This document shows, piece after piece, positions 15,794 through 16,625 of a stretch of DNA of 16,625 nucleotides. The notes under the pieces are model-generated. The model was not told the DNA's origin and searched no databases. It worked only from the letters and a program-made list of their open reading frames with translations. The stretch is taken from contig JBLHVV010000070.1 in the NCBI GenBank assembly GCA_047628755.1, positions 1 to 16,625 of the forward strand. The letters run 5' to 3'. A program made the position numbers and the translations under genes. The stretch's first letter is position 1. Each line of letters starts with the position of its first letter. Origin of the DNA: Bermanella sp047628755 (GTDB taxonomy: Bacteria; Pseudomonadota; Gammaproteobacteria; Pseudomonadales; Oceanobacteraceae).

Positions 15794-16425
15794 ATAGAAT
15801 CAAGCGCACTGAGATTTTTACGCGTCTTAGAAACGAGAACCCAAACCCTGAAACTGAATTAGAATTTTCATCTCCATTTGAATTAGTGGTAGCAGTTGCC
15901 CTGTCCGCGCAAGCCACTGACGTTAGTGTAAACAAAGCAACCAGAAAACTTTTTCCCATTGCCAACACTCCAAAAGCTATTTATGACCTTGGAGAAGAAG
16001 GCCTTAAGCAATATATAAAAACAATCGGCTTATTTAATAGCAAAGCCAGACACGTGATCAAAATGTGTAAAATCTTAATTGATAAATACAACAGCGTGGT
16101 ACCACAAACTCGTGAAGAACTAGAAGAACTACCAGGTGTTGGTCGAAAAACGGCTAACGTAGTTTTAAATACTGCTTTTGGGCAAATTGCCATGGCTGTA
16201 GATACGCATATATTTAGAGTGGGCAATCGAACTAAAATCGCACATGGTAAAGACGTATTAGAAGTTGAAAAAAGACTAATCCGTCTTATTCCTGAAGAAT
16301 TTTTAATGGATGCTCACCACTGGCTAATCCTTCACGGGCGTTATGTATGCGTAGCTAGAAAACCAAAATGTGGAAGCTGTATGATCGAAGACCTATGCGA
16401 GTACGGAAAAAAGGTTTACGAGTAA
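15790..16425 (+). CDS. nth: Endonuclease III (base-excision repair)
   Basis: Nth is a DNA glycosylase and AP lyase that removes oxidised pyrimidines. The 211-residue protein is the same length as the E. coli enzyme and aligns without gaps by eye, so catalytic numbering carries over. It has the helix-hairpin-helix LPGVGRKTANVVLNTAFG with K120, D138 in VDTHIFRV, and the [4Fe-4S] loop cysteines C187, C194, C197 and C203 spaced C-x6-C-x2-C-x5-C. The start codon is TTG at 15790, overlapping the rnfE stop in TTGA; no ATG in this frame could give the conserved N-terminus. The gene is last in the rnf operon, an arrangement common in gammaproteobacteria. Its stop codon falls inside a 12-bp direct repeat that brackets the downstream repeat array. 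Confidence 0.97.
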   Translation: MNRIKRTEIFTRLRNENPNPETELEFSSPFELVVAVALSAQATDVSVNKATRKLFPIANTPKAIYDLGEEGLKQYIKTIGLFNSKARHVIKMCKILIDKYNSVVPQTREELEELPGVGRKTANVVLNTAFGQIAMAVDTHIFRVGNRTKIAHGKDVLEVEKRLIRLIPEEFLMDAHHWLILHGRYVCVARKPKCGSCMIEDLCEYGKKVYE

Positions 16426-16430
16426 GACAA
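16419..16430 (+). repeat. 12-bp direct repeat, left copy (nth stop)
   Basis: CGAGTAAGACAA spans the last Glu codon and TAA stop of nth. The identical sequence recurs at 16614-16625, 195 bases downstream, on the far side of the tandem array. Confidence 0.7.
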
Positions 16431-16440
16431 CAAGCGTTCG

Positions 16441-16557
16441 TTTTACCAGAAGTTAGGAACTCACGCCCTTCGTCTTACCAAAAGTTAGGAACTCACGCTT
16501 TTTGTCTTACCAGAAGTTAGGAACTCACGCCCTTCGTCTTACCAGAAGTTAGGAACT
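16441..16557 (+). repeat. 32-bp tandem repeat array (about 3.7 copies)
   Basis: Units begin at 16441, 16473, 16505 and 16537, an exact 32-base period. The shared core is TTACCAGAAGTTAGGAACT, followed by CACGCCCTTCGTC in copies 1 and 3 and CACGCTTTTTGTC in copy 2. Copy 2 has a G-to-A change in the core. Copy 4 diverges after the core. A period not divisible by three and frequent stops make coding unlikely, and there are no unique spacers, so this is not a CRISPR array. Confidence 0.88.
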
Positions 16558-16570
16558 AACTATCTGGTAA
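16539..16570. repeat. Hairpin formed by the last repeat copy
   Basis: TTACCAGA (16539-16546) pairs with TCTGGTAA (16563-16570), and AGTTA (16547-16551) with TAACT (16557-16561), around the loop GGAAC with one bulged A at 16562. That is 13 paired bases. The right arm exists only in copy 4. No T-tract follows, so a classical terminator is not indicated. Confidence 0.72.
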
Positions 16571-16603
16571 CCATCTAGATCATTCAAAACTGCACAATGG
16601 ATA

Positions 16604-16625
16604 CCCGCATTCGCGAGTAAGACAA
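16604..16625. repeat. REP-like half palindrome and right 12-bp direct repeat
   Basis: CCCGCATTCGCGAG (16604-16617) can form a short imperfect hairpin. It resembles the widespread proteobacterial dispersed palindrome CCCGCATTCGCGGG with one changed position. It runs into the second copy of CGAGTAAGACAA (16614-16625), which is cut by the window edge, so the element's true end is unseen. Confidence 0.5.

Noticed and set aside
15367..16226. Minus-strand open frames within rnfE and nth
   Set aside because: They lie opposite strongly conserved coding sequence and carry no motif or ribosome-binding site that would support them.
16441..16570. CRISPR array
   Set aside because: The units are contiguous with a 32-base period and no variable spacers between them, and no cas gene is present.
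16560..16625. Minus-strand partial gene reading into the window end (…NAGIHCAVLNDLDGYQIV…)
   Set aside because: This open frame is a translation of the dispersed palindromic repeat and ends inside the tandem array; it is a known type of spurious repeat-derived reading frame.

Overview
This window looks like ordinary chromosome from a fairly AT-rich gammaproteobacterium, probably a marine or free-living relative of Pseudomonas, Oceanospirillales or Cellvibrionales. The reasons are near-collinear E. coli-type Nth, Dcd and Rnf proteins, a proteobacterial TmcA, and the order dcd / apbC / metG / rnfABCDGE / nth, which from memory matches the Pseudomonas arrangement. The genus cannot be fixed from the sequence alone.

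Layout. (1) 9-1875, plus strand: a compact probable thiamine-salvage cassette. It holds a single-domain YkoF-type binding protein, a PnuC-family transporter (probably the thiamine type, PnuT) and an APH-fold small-molecule kinase resembling thiamine kinase. It ends in a hairpin terminator that carries the kinase stop codon in its loop and also serves dcd from the other side. (2) 1910-5931: dcd (minus), tmcA (plus) and apbC/mrp (minus), covering dUTP supply, tRNA wobble acetylation and Fe-S carrier function. (3) 5932-6331: a 400-base divergent gap between apbC and metG with a long-range inverted repeat of unknown role. (4) metG with a clear terminator. (5) 8480-10084: two tandem, diverged PhnD-like periplasmic proteins without any transporter genes. 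(6) 10085-16425: the complete rnfABCDGE operon plus nth, with tight or overlapping junctions, preceded by a candidate promoter lying inside an inverted repeat. (7) 16426-16625: a non-coding tract with 32-bp tandem repeats, a strong hairpin in the last copy, and a 12-bp direct repeat that brackets the array and includes the nth stop codon.

How the genes work together. RnfB, RnfC, RnfD, RnfG, RnfA and RnfE form the membrane ferredoxin:NAD+ oxidoreductase (Rnf/Rsx). Every expected iron-sulphur cysteine and flavin-attachment threonine is visible. Nth, itself a [4Fe-4S] enzyme, is coupled to the end of the operon through a TTG start overlapping the rnfE stop, and ApbC is an Fe-S cluster carrier encoded nearby.

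I see no defence system, prophage, CRISPR array, rRNA or tRNA gene. The parts least explained by known annotation are the orphan PhnD-like pair, the repeat cluster after nth, the inverted repeats upstream of rnfA, and the structured apbC-metG gap. None is strong enough to be called a new system on sequence alone.
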